Assembly: GCA_015065965.1 (NCBI GenBank)
Contig: SVPH01000001.1
Coordinates: 123,963 to 187,962 of the forward strand
DNA length: 64,000 nt
Reading direction: 5' to 3'
Origin: Oscillospiraceae bacterium
GTDB lineage: Bacteria > Bacillota > Clostridia > Oscillospirales > Acutalibacteraceae
The notes beneath the pieces are model-generated. The model did not search any database, was not told the DNA's origin, and saw nothing but the letters and a program-made list of their open reading frames with translations. How positions within the stretch are numbered: position 1 is the stretch's first letter; each line of letters opens with the position of its first letter. Shown here one piece after another: positions 24,735 to 34,164 of the stretch. The position numbers were made by a program, and so were the translations under genes.

Positions 24735-26621
24735 TTAAAGTGATTTTTTGCGGGAAATGTTTTCTATATACATACAACTCAGGCCTTCAATATCGACCTC
24801 AATGCTGTAATCGTATCCGTGCATAGGATCTTTTTTTGCTTTAACGGAACCGACAGTGCTTTCGCCTCTGCCGCCGTACTCGGGTAATGCTGAACTGAAA
24901 ACAACTCGGTATGTGCCTGCATTCGGCACTCCGAAACGGTATTTCCGCCTTGTAACGTTGGTAAAGTTGCAAACAGAAATAATTTCATTTTCTTTCTTAT
25001 CGCGTCTTATATAAACAACTACGGAATTGTCGCAGTCATCGCTGACTATCCAGCTGAAGCCTTCCCAACTGTAATCAATCTCCCACATTGCAGGAGTTTT
25101 GAGATAAAAAGCATTCAGTGCCGCAACATAATTCTTAAGTCGTCTGTGAGCATCATAATCAAGCAGCATCCAGTCAAGGGATTGATTAAAATTCCACTCA
25201 ACAAACTGACCGAATTCACAGCCCATAAAGATTAGTTTTTTGCCCGGATGAGACATCATATATCCGAGAAATGAACGCACACCCGCAAACTTTTCTTCGC
25301 TTGAGCCGGGCATTTTGTTTATCAGTGAGCATTTGCCGTGAACAACTTCATCGTGCGAAACAGACAGGACAAAATTTTCCGAAAAAGCATATAAAAAAGA
25401 AAATGTCAGTTTATCATGATGGTACTTTCTGTAGATGCCGTCCATTGAAAAATATCTGAGGCAGTCATTCATCCAGCCCATATTCCATTTGAAATTAAAA
25501 CCGAGACCGCCCATATAAGTTGGCTTTGAAACCATAGACCATGCGGTGCTTTCTTCCGCAATCATAAGAACATCGCTGTGTTCTCTGAAAATGCTTTCGT
25601 TGAGTTTCTTCAGAAAAGCAACCGCTTCAAGATTTTCTTTTCCGCCGTGAATATTCGGTATCCACTGACCGTCATTTCTGCAGTAGTCAAGATAAAGCAT
25701 TGAAGCAACCGCATCAACTCTTAAGCCGTCAATATGATATTTTTCAATCCAGAACATTGCACCGGAGAGAAGAAAACTCTGAACTTCGTTTCTGCCGTAG
25801 TCAAAAACTTTTGTGCCCCATTCATAATGCTCGCCTTTTTTGGGGTCTGCATATTCATAAAGAGGCTGACCGTCAAATTCATAAAGACCGAATTCATCTT
25901 TCGGGAAATGGGCAGGAACCCAGTCAAGGATAATTCCGATGTCCATGCTGTGGGCTTTATCAACAAAATATGCGAAATCCTCGGGAGTACCGTAGCGGGA
26001 AGTAGGGGCAAAATAACCTGTTACCTGATAGCCCCATGAACCGTCATACGGATGCTCTGTTATGGGTAATAATTCAATATGGGTATATCCCATTTCTTTG
26101 ACATACGGGATAAGACTGTCTGCAAGTTCTCTGTAAGTGAACGGATTGCCGTCGTCATGCATACGCCATGATCCTGCGTGAACTTCATAAATATTTACGG
26201 GTGAAGCAAGTATATCCTTGCTTTTTCTCTTTTTAAGCCACGGTTTATCAGTCCACTTGAAATCAAGAGAATCGTAATATTTTGAAGCCGTGCATGGCCT
26301 TGTTTCCGTATGAAAAGCATAGGGATCGCTTTTGTAAATTTCTCTGCCGTCACGGGTCTTTATAAGATATTTATATGAATCGTACAGTCTTACATTGTAA
26401 ACGGTGCATTCCCACACGCCGACACTGATTTTTTTCATCGGAGAGCACTGGGGCTGCCAACCGTTGAAATCGCCGCCTACCCCTACCCATTCAGCGTTCG
26501 GCGCCCATACTCTGAAACATACGCCGCCGCTTTCGGAAGGGTGAGCACCAAGGAACTCATATGCTTTTGCGTTTGTGCCTTGATGAAAAAGATATAGAGG
26601 GACACTGTTTTCTTTTTTCAT
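24735..26621 (-). CDS. glgB: 1,4-alpha-glucan branching enzyme
   Basis: The 628-residue GH13 enzyme starts with a CBM48-type N-terminal domain ([31 protein letters not shown]), then the catalytic barrel with [11 protein letters not shown], the nucleophile strand [12 protein letters not shown], the acid/base strand MIAEESTAW and [11 protein letters not shown], and a C-terminal beta domain. It introduces alpha-1,6 branches into glycogen. The frame's upstream TTG is rejected in favour of ATG 26621, which has GGAG about 12 bases away. It is the first gene of the operon, with a consensus-like promoter. Confidence 0.96.
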   Translation of the reverse strand: MKKENSVPLYLFHQGTNAKAYEFLGAHPSESGGVCFRVWAPNAEWVGVGGDFNGWQPQCSPMKKISVGVWECTVYNVRLYDSYKYLIKTRDGREIYKSDPYAFHTETRPCTASKYYDSLDFKWTDKPWLKKRKSKDILASPVNIYEVHAGSWRMHDDGNPFTYRELADSLIPYVKEMGYTHIELLPITEHPYDGSWGYQVTGYFAPTSRYGTPEDFAYFVDKAHSMDIGIILDWVPAHFPKDEFGLYEFDGQPLYEYADPKKGEHYEWGTKVFDYGRNEVQSFLLSGAMFWIEKYHIDGLRVDAVASMLYLDYCRNDGQWIPNIHGGKENLEAVAFLKKLNESIFREHSDVLMIAEESTAWSMVSKPTYMGGLGFNFKWNMGWMNDCLRYFSMDGIYRKYHHDKLTFSFLYAFSENFVLSVSHDEVVHGKCSLINKMPGSSEEKFAGVRSFLGYMMSHPGKKLIFMGCEFGQFVEWNFNQSLDWMLLDYDAHRRLKNYVAALNAFYLKTPAMWEIDYSWEGFSWIVSDDCDNSVVVYIRRDKKENEIISVCNFTNVTRRKYRFGVPNAGTYRVVFSSALPEYGGRGESTVGSVKAKKDPMHGYDYSIEVDIEGLSCMYIENISRKKSL

Positions 26622-26654
26622 GAATCGAGTCCACTCCAATTTCTAATTAGTTTC

Positions 26655-26683
26655 ATTATACCAACTCTCTTTTATATTTTCAA
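26655..26683 (-). promoter_or_regulatory. Promoter of the glycogen operon
   Basis: On the minus strand TTGAAA, a 17-base spacer and a perfect TATAAT stand about 35 bases upstream of glgB. Confidence 0.75.
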
Positions 26684-26767
26684 GTATATATCTTAAATAT
26701 TACTGCCAAATTATCGTCTGTTTTCTTTAGCATTCTGACGATAAAAGTTACAATTATGTCACCTTCA

Positions 26768-26796
26768 TTGACAAAAATGACATAATTTGATATCAT
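26768..26796 (+). promoter_or_regulatory. Promoter of the pseudokinase gene
   Basis: Perfect TTGACA, a 17-base spacer and TATCAT lie about 35 bases upstream of the ATG at 26833, diverging from the glycogen promoter 85 bases away. Confidence 0.75.
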
Positions 26797-26832
26797 TACC
26801 ATGGTTTAGAGTAAAAAAGGAGTGCCATAGAA

Positions 26833-28566
26833 ATGATAAGTTCAGATAATCTTTGTATGAGTTGTATGCGGGAAATCGGTGAGAAAAAGCAGTGTCCCTA
26901 TTGCGGATACCATGCGGATTCTGTTCAGATTCCTCCATACCTGCCTGTAAGAACGGTTATTTCAAACCGTTATCTTGTTGGCAAAATGCTTGAATACAAC
27001 GGTGAAGGCGCAACATATATCGGCTGGGACCTTGCCGAGAAAAAAGCGGTAAAAATAAGGGAGTTTATCCCTGACACATTCACAACAAGAACAACATCAA
27101 ATCTGAATCTTCAAGTAATGCGCAGCAGTGAGAATGCTTTTGTTGAACTGCGTCAGAGTTTTGTTGAATTGTGGACAAAACTTGCAAGGCTTAAGGGCCT
27201 TTCCGCTCTTATAAGCGTAACGGATGTTGTTTCGGATTACGGCACATCTTACGCCATATATGACCATTTTGAGGGAATTTCACTGCGTGATTTTCTTCTC
27301 AGAAGCAAAACAGGCTATCTCCCGTGGGATAAGGCAAGGCAACTTCTTATGCCTATTCTCTCAACCCTCGGTACACTTCACTCATCTGGAATTATCCACA
27401 GAGGAATTTCCCCTTCAACGCTTATTATAGGTCCTGACGGAAAAATAAAAATAACAGGTTTCTGCGTAGGTGCTGCAAGAACATCGAGAAGCGACCTCAA
27501 CAGTCAACTTTTTGAAGGCTATGCTGCAATTGAGCAGTATGGTTTTGACGGAGGTCAGGGCACATGGACTGATATTTATTCTTTTGCGGCTGTGCTTTAC
27601 CGCACGCTTATCGGCAGTGACCCGATATCGGCAAAAGAAAGAATGGCAAACGATAAACTTATGGTGCCTGGCAAATTTGCCGAGGCACTCCCTGCCTATG
27701 TCATAAACGGCCTTATAAATGCTCTTCAGATTTTACCTGAGGACAGAACAAGGACTGTTGAACAACTCAGGGCAGAACTTTCGGCATCTCCTGCCGCTTC
27801 GGCAGCATCGGGTCAATATCAACGCCCTGCGCCGCCTGCCGCCCCTTCGGGAAAGGCACAGCAAAAAACTGCTCAACCTCCCGTCAAGAAAAAAACCTCA
27901 GTTCCTTCTGCCAAAAAAGACGGAAACAATTCACGCACAATCATAATCACCGCAGCGGCAAGCCTTGTTGCAGGTCTTGTAATTTTTGCGATCCTGCTGT
28001 TCGGTCCTCTGCGTGAGCATGTTACATTTCTAAACAATAATAATGTTCCGGACAATTCCATTTCAACCACTGCCGGCGAACTTATTGAAGTTCCGAATCT
28101 TACAGGAAGACTTTATATTGACATAACTTCAAACCCGGTATTCACCAAAAATTTTGTTTTTGTTGATGAATATGTCTATGACGACGAAGCCGAAGCAGGA
28201 TATATAGTTGACCAAAGCATAAAAGCAGGTGAAACAGTTCCTGCAGGTACAAGAATCACTCTTTATGTCAGCAAGGGTGAAGAAGAAATCGTTCTTCCGA
28301 ATGTTGTAGGTTCTGACAGTGAAGAAGCCGTTGCGCGCCTTGAAGAACTCGGATTTGTTTGCCGTGTAAGCGAAACTTCAGACTCTTCTCACAGAGAAAA
28401 CGAGGTTATTTCAATGTCTCCCGTTGCTGAAAAAGCATACGGAAAAGGTACAACCGTTTTCCTTATTGTAAATGTTCCCGAAGAAGAGACCGATGAGAAC
28501 GGCAATATCATCACATCCGATGAAAACGAAACGTCCGAGGATAATTCTTATTTAGGAATAAACTGA
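26833..28566 (+). CDS. PASTA-domain pseudokinase
   Basis: The 577-residue protein has an N-terminal zinc ribbon (Cys8, 11, 21, 24), a protein-kinase-like domain (about 45-320), a Pro/Lys-rich linker, one transmembrane helix (about 369-392) and two extracellular PASTA units (about 418-486 and 488-555), as in PrkC/IreK-type kinases. The Gly-rich loop is partly kept (YNGEGATYIGWD) and the lysine is present (Lys74). The catalytic loop reads HRGISP (Gly191 for Asp), and the DFG position reads TGF (Gly209 for Asp). Both metal/catalytic aspartates are thus missing, which predicts no ordinary kinase activity. It may be a cell-wall sensor that acts by binding. Confidence 0.88.
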   Translation: MISSDNLCMSCMREIGEKKQCPYCGYHADSVQIPPYLPVRTVISNRYLVGKMLEYNGEGATYIGWDLAEKKAVKIREFIPDTFTTRTTSNLNLQVMRSSENAFVELRQSFVELWTKLARLKGLSALISVTDVVSDYGTSYAIYDHFEGISLRDFLLRSKTGYLPWDKARQLLMPILSTLGTLHSSGIIHRGISPSTLIIGPDGKIKITGFCVGAARTSRSDLNSQLFEGYAAIEQYGFDGGQGTWTDIYSFAAVLYRTLIGSDPISAKERMANDKLMVPGKFAEALPAYVINGLINALQILPEDRTRTVEQLRAELSASPAASAASGQYQRPAPPAAPSGKAQQKTAQPPVKKKTSVPSAKKDGNNSRTIIITAAASLVAGLVIFAILLFGPLREHVTFLNNNNVPDNSISTTAGELIEVPNLTGRLYIDITSNPVFTKNFVFVDEYVYDDEAEAGYIVDQSIKAGETVPAGTRITLYVSKGEEEIVLPNVVGSDSEEAVARLEELGFVCRVSETSDSSHRENEVISMSPVAEKAYGKGTTVFLIVNVPEEETDENGNIITSDENETSEDNSYLGIN

Positions 28567-28574
28567 TTTGTTAC

Positions 28575-28605
28575 GGGCGGCCTTTAAAGGTCGCCCTGAA
28601 TTTTT
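28575..28605 (+). terminator. Terminator of the pseudokinase gene
   Basis: GGGCGGCCTTTAAAGGTCGCCC forms a compact stem, followed by TGAATTTTT, nine bases after the stop codon. Confidence 0.8.
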
Positions 28606-28610
28606 GACCT

Positions 28611-29699
28611 ATGAAAAAATCTTTTCCCCTTTACTACAAAAAATTCACATGTATTGCAGATAAATGTTCCGACACTTGCTGCGCAGGCTGGGAAATAGTT
28701 GTTGACGGTGAAAGTATTGATAAATATAACAACATGAAAAGTCCGTACGGCAGCAAAATACGCAACCTGATTACCGTTGATTGCGATGGTGACAGCGTTT
28801 TTAAATCCTGCAACGGCAGATGTCCTTTTTTGCTTGAAAACGGGCTTTGTGAAATGTACAAAGAAATCGGTCACGAAAATCTTTGCCGTACATGCAGAAA
28901 CTTTCCTAGATTCGTCAATTCTTTCGGAGCAAGGATTGAAACCGGAATTTCTATATCTTGTCCCGAGGCTGCAAGGCTTGTTTTTGAAAGTTCCGACCCT
29001 GTAACATTTGTGACAGAAGATACAGAAGGCGAGATTATTCCCTCGGATTTTGATGCAGAGTTATATTTTATGCTTCTGACTGTAAGAAAAAAGGCGATAG
29101 ACATACTTCAGCAAAGAAATTTTTCAATTGAACGCAGACTTTGTGCTTTTCTGGAATTTTCTGAAGTTATTCAACAGTGTATAAAATATAATGATTTTGA
29201 AAAAGCCAAAAGCGTTGATGCTGATGCTTTTCTGAGTATAAAACACGGTTATTCTGCATTGAAATCAAAACGCTCACTAAATAAATTTTTCAGCGATTTC
29301 GGATTGCTTGAATTTATTAATTCTGATTTCTCAAGCAAACTCAAAGCCGCTGAAACAGTTGATATAAGTACGTTTTATGTTCCCGATTGGGAATATGAAC
29401 ATCTGATTATATACTTTGTTTTCAGATATTTTATCACTGCCGCATTTGACGGCGATTTACTTACAAAAGTAAAGTTTGCCGCTGTTTCATACATCGTTAT
29501 AAAAAGGCTTCATGCTGCGCTCAATTGCACAACCAAACAACAACGCACCGAAGCGGCTCAGAAATATTCAAAAGAAATCGAGCATTCTGCAAACAACATG
29601 GATTTTCTTTTTACATCAATGAAAAAAAGCCGATATTACAGCGCTCAAAATCTTATAAATATCCTTTCGGAAAAGGAGATAAAACATGAGATATCTTGA
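28611..29699 (+). CDS. fliB: FliB-family lysine N-methylase-like protein
   Basis: The 362-residue protein has the Cys-rich start of the FliB family (YYKKFTCIADKCSDTCCAGWEI), then CNGRCPFL, GLCEMYKEIGHENLCRTCRNFPR and GISISCPEAARLV. These cysteines probably hold an iron-sulfur or zinc site. FliB-type proteins methylate flagellin lysines in Salmonella, but homologues are widespread in Clostridia with no flagella nearby, and there is no motility gene in this window. The gene overlaps GH92 by 14 bases, so the two are translated together. The true substrate here is unknown. Confidence 0.75.
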   Translation: MKKSFPLYYKKFTCIADKCSDTCCAGWEIVVDGESIDKYNNMKSPYGSKIRNLITVDCDGDSVFKSCNGRCPFLLENGLCEMYKEIGHENLCRTCRNFPRFVNSFGARIETGISISCPEAARLVFESSDPVTFVTEDTEGEIIPSDFDAELYFMLLTVRKKAIDILQQRNFSIERRLCAFLEFSEVIQQCIKYNDFEKAKSVDADAFLSIKHGYSALKSKRSLNKFFSDFGLLEFINSDFSSKLKAAETVDISTFYVPDWEYEHLIIYFVFRYFITAAFDGDLLTKVKFAAVSYIVIKRLHAALNCTTKQQRTEAAQKYSKEIEHSANNMDFLFTSMKKSRYYSAQNLINILSEKEIKHEIS

Positions 29700-31731
29700 T
29701 TATGTAAACACAAAACAGGGCAGCAAATCTGCTCACAGATATTCAAACGGCAACACTCTGCCGCTTGTTCAGTTGCCTTTCGGAATGGCGGCATTTGCAC
29801 CTCAGACCAATGAAGATGCAAGGTGGTATTATCATCCCGATAGCCGAAGCCTTGAAGGTATAAGGCTTACTCACCAGCCGTCACCGTGGATTGCAGATTA
29901 CGGTGCAATGGTATTTTCGCTTCAGAATAAACTCATTGCAGGTTGTGAAGGCGGAAAAAGATGGTCCGGTTACAGACCTGAAGAAGCGGTTCTTACCCCT
30001 TATTACCTTAAAACCCGTTTTCTTCGTTCAAGGGCTGATTTTGAACTTGCTCCCACCGAAAGAGGCGCAAACATCAGGGTAACTTTTGATGAAAACGGCG
30101 ATAATTATTTTTCCGTAACGCCGGTTAAAGGCATGTGCAGTTACCGCTTTGACACAAAAACGAACACCTTGTTTGCATCAACCGATATGCATATGAGCGG
30201 TGAAGCGGTAAAATTCAAAAATTACATTGTTCTTAAATTTCCCGAAGGCAGTGTTGATTCAGAAAAAACACTTGTCAGCAGCGGAAATAAATTCAGAAAT
30301 GCATTGAAATGCAGGGGTAAAAAAGCAGGTATACACATTGCTCTTACAAATAAAACTACTGATATAAAACTTGCTACATCATATATCGGTTTTGAACAGG
30401 CACTCCTCAATCTTTCAACTGAACTTGACGGTAAAGACCTTGAAAATACGAAGAAGTTTGCCGAAGAGAAATGGGAATATTACATCTCAAAAATTAAAAT
30501 TGAAACAAAAGATGAAAAACTTTTCAAAACATTCTATTCATGCATGTACAGAGCATTTCTCTACCCTCATAAATGTTATGAATATGATAAAAACGGCAAT
30601 GCCGTTCACTACTGTCCTCACGACGGCTCAACCCGCAGCGGTGTAAGATATACGGACAACGGCTTCTGGGACACATACAGAACGGTTTATCCTTTCTTTG
30701 CAATTGTTGCAAAAGAAGAACTTCGCGAAATGCTGATTGCATTTATCAATGAATACAAAGAAAGCGGTTGGCTGCCCCGCTGGCTATCAATAGGTGAATG
30801 CGGATGCATGCCCAGCACGCTTATTGATGCAGTTATTTGTGACGGCGCGGTAAAAGGTTTTATTGATAATGAAACTCTTGAACTTGCCCTTGAAGGTATG
30901 ATTAAGCACTCTGTAAAAAATTCAGGTCACAAGAATTTTGGCAGAAACGGTGCGGAAAGTTACTGCAAACTCGGTTATGTTCCCTATGAAGAAGAAAAAG
31001 AAACCGTAAACCTCACTCTTGATGCGGCTTACGGCGATTGGTGCATTGCGGAGATTGCAAAAATTCTCAGCAAGCCCGATATTGAAAAAGAATACAGAAA
31101 GCGCGCACTTAACTATAAAAATCTCTTTGACTCCGAAAGCGGCTTTATGCGTGCCAGAAACAGAAAAGGCGAGTTCCGTCCGAACTTTACTCCGTTCGGA
31201 TGGGGCAGAGATTATACCGAGGGCAGCGCATGGCAGAATTCATTTGCAGTTCCTCACGATATAGAAGGTCTTGCAGAACTTTATGGAGGAAAAGAGAAAC
31301 TTATTGAAAAAATCGACGAACTTTTTGCAACACCGCCTTACTATGAAATTATCGGTTACGGATGCGAAATCCATGAAATAACAGAGATGGCGGCTGTAGA
31401 CTTCGGTCAGTGTGCAATTTCAAACCAGCCGAGTTTCCATATTCCTTATATTTATTCTGCTCTCGGTGATGTTGAAAAAACTGCATATTGGGTTGAAAAA
31501 CTCTGCAAAGAGGCATTCTCTTTTGAAGATGACGGTTTCCCCGGTGACGAGGACAACGGAACAACCGCAATATGGTATATTTTCAGCGTTCTCGGTCTCT
31601 ATCCTTTCTGCCCCGGCAAGCCTGAATATGTAAAAGGAATAAAGCAGGTTGATAAAGCATACATAGGCGATAAAGAACTTGATGTCAACAAATTCGAAGG
31701 CAATAAAATTTCATACAAAGATTTGATTTAA
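29686..31731 (+). CDS. GH92 alpha-mannosidase
   Basis: The 681-residue enzyme has the GH92 pattern: a beta-sandwich N-terminal domain (YVNTKQGSKSAHRYSNGNTLPLVQLPFGM) and an (alpha/alpha)6 domain with TYRTVYPFFAIVAKEELREML, GWLPRWLSIGECGCMPSTLIDAV and GYGCEIHEITEMA, in which the conserved Glu and His line the Ca2+-dependent active site. It removes alpha-linked mannose, probably from N-glycan fragments. No signal peptide is present, so it acts in the cytoplasm on imported sugars. It starts inside the end of the FliB-like gene with AAAGGAG. Confidence 0.93.
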   Translation: MRYLDYVNTKQGSKSAHRYSNGNTLPLVQLPFGMAAFAPQTNEDARWYYHPDSRSLEGIRLTHQPSPWIADYGAMVFSLQNKLIAGCEGGKRWSGYRPEEAVLTPYYLKTRFLRSRADFELAPTERGANIRVTFDENGDNYFSVTPVKGMCSYRFDTKTNTLFASTDMHMSGEAVKFKNYIVLKFPEGSVDSEKTLVSSGNKFRNALKCRGKKAGIHIALTNKTTDIKLATSYIGFEQALLNLSTELDGKDLENTKKFAEEKWEYYISKIKIETKDEKLFKTFYSCMYRAFLYPHKCYEYDKNGNAVHYCPHDGSTRSGVRYTDNGFWDTYRTVYPFFAIVAKEELREMLIAFINEYKESGWLPRWLSIGECGCMPSTLIDAVICDGAVKGFIDNETLELALEGMIKHSVKNSGHKNFGRNGAESYCKLGYVPYEEEKETVNLTLDAAYGDWCIAEIAKILSKPDIEKEYRKRALNYKNLFDSESGFMRARNRKGEFRPNFTPFGWGRDYTEGSAWQNSFAVPHDIEGLAELYGGKEKLIEKIDELFATPPYYEIIGYGCEIHEITEMAAVDFGQCAISNQPSFHIPYIYSALGDVEKTAYWVEKLCKEAFSFEDDGFPGDEDNGTTAIWYIFSVLGLYPFCPGKPEYVKGIKQVDKAYIGDKELDVNKFEGNKISYKDLI

Positions 31732-31749
31732 TAAAAGGAGATTTTAAAA

Positions 31750-32649
31750 ATGGACAGATATCTTATTATCAATGCAGACGATTTCGGAATGTGCCGCGGT
31801 GCAAACCTTGCGGTTATGGAACTTTTCAAAAATGAAAAAAGTGCGCTTACATCATCAACAGTTATGGCACCTTGTGCATGGGCACCTGAGGCATGTAGAT
31901 TTGCAGGTGAAAATCCTCAGTTTGCAATCGGTGTTCACCTTACCCTTACAAGCGAATGGTCAAATTATCGCTGGGCACCCGTTAACTCAAGCAACACTGA
32001 CTCTCTTCGTGACGAAGAAGGTTTTATGTGGCATGAGAGCGATCAGGTTGAGAAAAATGTTGACATTGACGAAGTTGAAGGCGAAATAAGAGCACAGGTT
32101 GAACGTTGCAAAAAACTCGGTCTTGTAAATCCTTCTCATCTTGATAATCACATGGGCTCACTTTACGGTATTGAAACAGGCAGGTTTGAACTTCTTCAGA
32201 CAACTCTCACTCTCGCTGGCGAATACGGTCTGCCTTTCCGCATGCCTGCAAAATTTACCGATGCAATGCTCAGCAACACAATGCTTGATATCAATGTAGA
32301 TAAATCAATGATTGATATGGTGTTCGGCAAAATCGTTGAATTTGCAAAGATGAACAAAGTTGCCATTCCCGATTATCTTATTCCTAACGAATGGAACGGC
32401 CCGCAGGAAGACAGTTATGAAAACTTCAAAGAATATCTCTATGACCTTTATGCAAATATTCCTGATGGTATAACCGAAACATATCTTCACCCTTCAATTG
32501 AAACTGATGACCTTAAGGGTACAACAGGTGCATGGCATCGCAGGGTATGGGAATATCAGATTATGAATGATCCCATGACCAGGCAGCACATTGAATCTCA
32601 CGGAATCAAACTTATCAACTACCGTGACCTTGCACAGATGAGAAAATGA
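31750..32649 (+). CDS. ChbG/YdjC-type carbohydrate deacetylase
   Basis: The 299-residue protein has the YdjC family start LIINADDFGMCRGANLAV (metal-binding Asp pair), the HLTLTSEW strand, SHLDNHMG with the second metal ligands and a TYLHPSIETDDL end. The family deacetylates N-acetylated oligosaccharides such as chitobiose. It lies 19 bases after GH92 with AAAAGGAG and likely belongs to the same transcript, consistent with N-glycan or chitin oligosaccharide use. Confidence 0.88.
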   Translation: MDRYLIINADDFGMCRGANLAVMELFKNEKSALTSSTVMAPCAWAPEACRFAGENPQFAIGVHLTLTSEWSNYRWAPVNSSNTDSLRDEEGFMWHESDQVEKNVDIDEVEGEIRAQVERCKKLGLVNPSHLDNHMGSLYGIETGRFELLQTTLTLAGEYGLPFRMPAKFTDAMLSNTMLDINVDKSMIDMVFGKIVEFAKMNKVAIPDYLIPNEWNGPQEDSYENFKEYLYDLYANIPDGITETYLHPSIETDDLKGTTGAWHRRVWEYQIMNDPMTRQHIESHGIKLINYRDLAQMRK

Positions 32650-32684
32650 ATTGGCGTTGAGAAAGACTGAAAAACAAGAAAAAA

Positions 32685-32720
32685 CCGCTTATGAGCGTAC
32701 TTGTGCACGCACATAAGCGG
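32685..32720 (-). terminator. Inverted repeat/terminator of the HTH gene
   Basis: CCGCTTATG and CATAAGCGG, with an inner GCGT/ACGC stem, are followed on the minus strand by TTTTTTC. It ends the minus-strand HTH gene; on the plus strand the T-run at 32731-32737 could also end the GH92 unit. Confidence 0.65.
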
Positions 32721-32762
32721 AAGTAAACTGTTTTTTTGATTTTTACAACAGTTATTCAAAAA

Positions 32763-33410
32763 CTATTTAATGTATTTAATAGGCATGGGCGGAATGTCTT
32801 TGGAGATTGAATCAAAAATAAAATCTTCAACATTTTCAACAAGGGTTTTTATTGCTTCCGGTACAGGTTCATCCGGCATGGGATTTTTGGAGAGATTTGA
32901 TGAGAATGCATTATATGCCGCTGCATCAATAGTGTTAAGATACATGGGGCTGCATATAACCTTTCCGTCAACATATGCTCTGCCTGCCCAGTTTTTTGGT
33001 ATATTGCCTGTATATGCCTGAATGAGAAGCAATCTGTAAATGCCTGTAGCAAGCACCATGTCAAGCCTCAGCCCTGTAAGTTTTTCACTGTCATTTATGG
33101 CATCGCGCAGAATCATTGCGGCTTTTATGTATGTTTTGCTTGTCGGTTCAAAATCTTTGTTTGCTGAGAGCAGGTTTGCGGCAAAGGCCTGAATATCATT
33201 CCTTTCGGTTGTACGTCCGAGAAGGTAGTCGCATGAAACATCGTAAAAGTCTGCAACTTTTATCAAAAAACTCTGCCCGCATTCTCTGATGCCTTTTTCA
33301 TAGTGTGAGAGCAGTGCTTGTGAAATTCCTAGTTTAAAGGCGGCTTCCTTTTGGCTTAACCCTTTTTCTTTTCTTAATTCGCTCAGAATAACAGAAAAGT
33401 TTCTTTCCAT
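32763..33410 (-). CDS. HTH (XRE) transcriptional regulator
   Basis: The 215-residue protein has an N-terminal Cro/C1-type HTH (residues 8-65, GLSQKEAAFKLGISQALLSHYEKG, with the YLLGRT end) and a C-terminal helical region of unknown type. It is divergent from the histidine-phosphatase/GH35 pair and convergent to the deacetylase. A TATAC-GGTTT-GTATA dyad in its promoter could be its own operator. It may control the neighbouring glycan genes. Confidence 0.85.
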   Translation of the reverse strand: MERNFSVILSELRKEKGLSQKEAAFKLGISQALLSHYEKGIRECGQSFLIKVADFYDVSCDYLLGRTTERNDIQAFAANLLSANKDFEPTSKTYIKAAMILRDAINDSEKLTGLRLDMVLATGIYRLLLIQAYTGNIPKNWAGRAYVDGKVICSPMYLNTIDAAAYNAFSSNLSKNPMPDEPVPEAIKTLVENVEDFIFDSISKDIPPMPIKYIK

Positions 33411-33461
33411 AAATAATCATCTTCTTTGTTTTACAAATAGTTGAATAATTATACATTAAAT

Positions 33462-33476
33462 TATACGGTTTGTATA
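33462..33476. promoter_or_regulatory. Dyad in the divergent promoter region of the HTH gene
   Basis: TATAC and GTATA flank a five-base centre, 52 bases from the HTH start and overlapping a weak -35 (TATACA) of a possible promoter whose -10 (TATAAT) is at 33448-33453 on the minus strand. This is a plausible autoregulatory site. Confidence 0.4.
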
Positions 33477-33520
33477 TTGTTAAAAATTAACGAAATTTCA
33501 GCCCGATTTTTGGAGGAAAA

Positions 33521-34153
33521 ATGAAATCCTATACTATCCACTTTATCAGAAACGCACTTACAGACGAAAATCTGGAGGGCCGTTACATCGGTCACACAAA
33601 TGTTGAACTCAGCGATGAGGGCAAAGCGCAACTCAGGCAGATGAGAGAAGACCTTGTTTATCCGCCGGTTGATGCGCTTTTTACCAGCCCGTTGAAAAGA
33701 TGCACTGAAACAGCATCCATTCTTTATCCGGATAACAAACCTATCGTAATTGAGGGAATGATTGAATATAATTTCGGCGAGTTTGAGAACAAGACCGCCG
33801 AGCAACTTGAGAAATATGAGGAGTTTCCCCGTTGGCTTGCAGGCGAAAAAGGTGTTAAACCTCCTTATGGCGAGAGCAATGAGGAATTTTCAAAAAGAGT
33901 TTGTGATACTTTTGAAAAGATTGCTGAAGGCTTGATGAAAACAGGGACAACTTCTGCCGCAATTATAACCCACGGCGGTGTAATAATGACAATCCTTGCT
34001 GCTTACGGTATCCCCGAATACCCAATGCATGAGTGGCTTACACCAAACGGATGCGGTTTTACCGTTAAACTGAACCCTTCTCTCTGGATGAGAGCAAAGA
34101 AGTTTGAAGTGTTCAGCGAATTCCCTTATGAAAAAGAAGATTTACCCGACTGA
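33521..34153 (+). CDS. Histidine-phosphatase-fold protein with altered catalytic motif
   Basis: The 210-residue protein follows the phosphoglycerate mutase/histidine phosphatase fold: ENLEGRYIGHTNVELSDEGKAQ, TSPLKRCTETA (Arg60) and ITHGGVIMTI (His151). In the catalytic motif RHGxT, however, it reads FIRNALT, so the phosphate-accepting His is Asn11 and the Gly is Ala12. The usual covalent phosphohistidine step should therefore be impossible. It is 11 bases upstream of the GH35 gene, in the same transcript. It may be a non-catalytic sugar-phosphate binder, or a hydrolase working by another route. Confidence 0.85.
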   Translation: MKSYTIHFIRNALTDENLEGRYIGHTNVELSDEGKAQLRQMREDLVYPPVDALFTSPLKRCTETASILYPDNKPIVIEGMIEYNFGEFENKTAEQLEKYEEFPRWLAGEKGVKPPYGESNEEFSKRVCDTFEKIAEGLMKTGTTSAAIITHGGVIMTILAAYGIPEYPMHEWLTPNGCGFTVKLNPSLWMRAKKFEVFSEFPYEKEDLPD

Positions 34154-34164
34154 TTGGAGATAAT

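Noticed and set aside
28611..29699. Evidence of motility genes
   Set aside because: Only the FliB-like protein is present, and this family is common in non-motile species.
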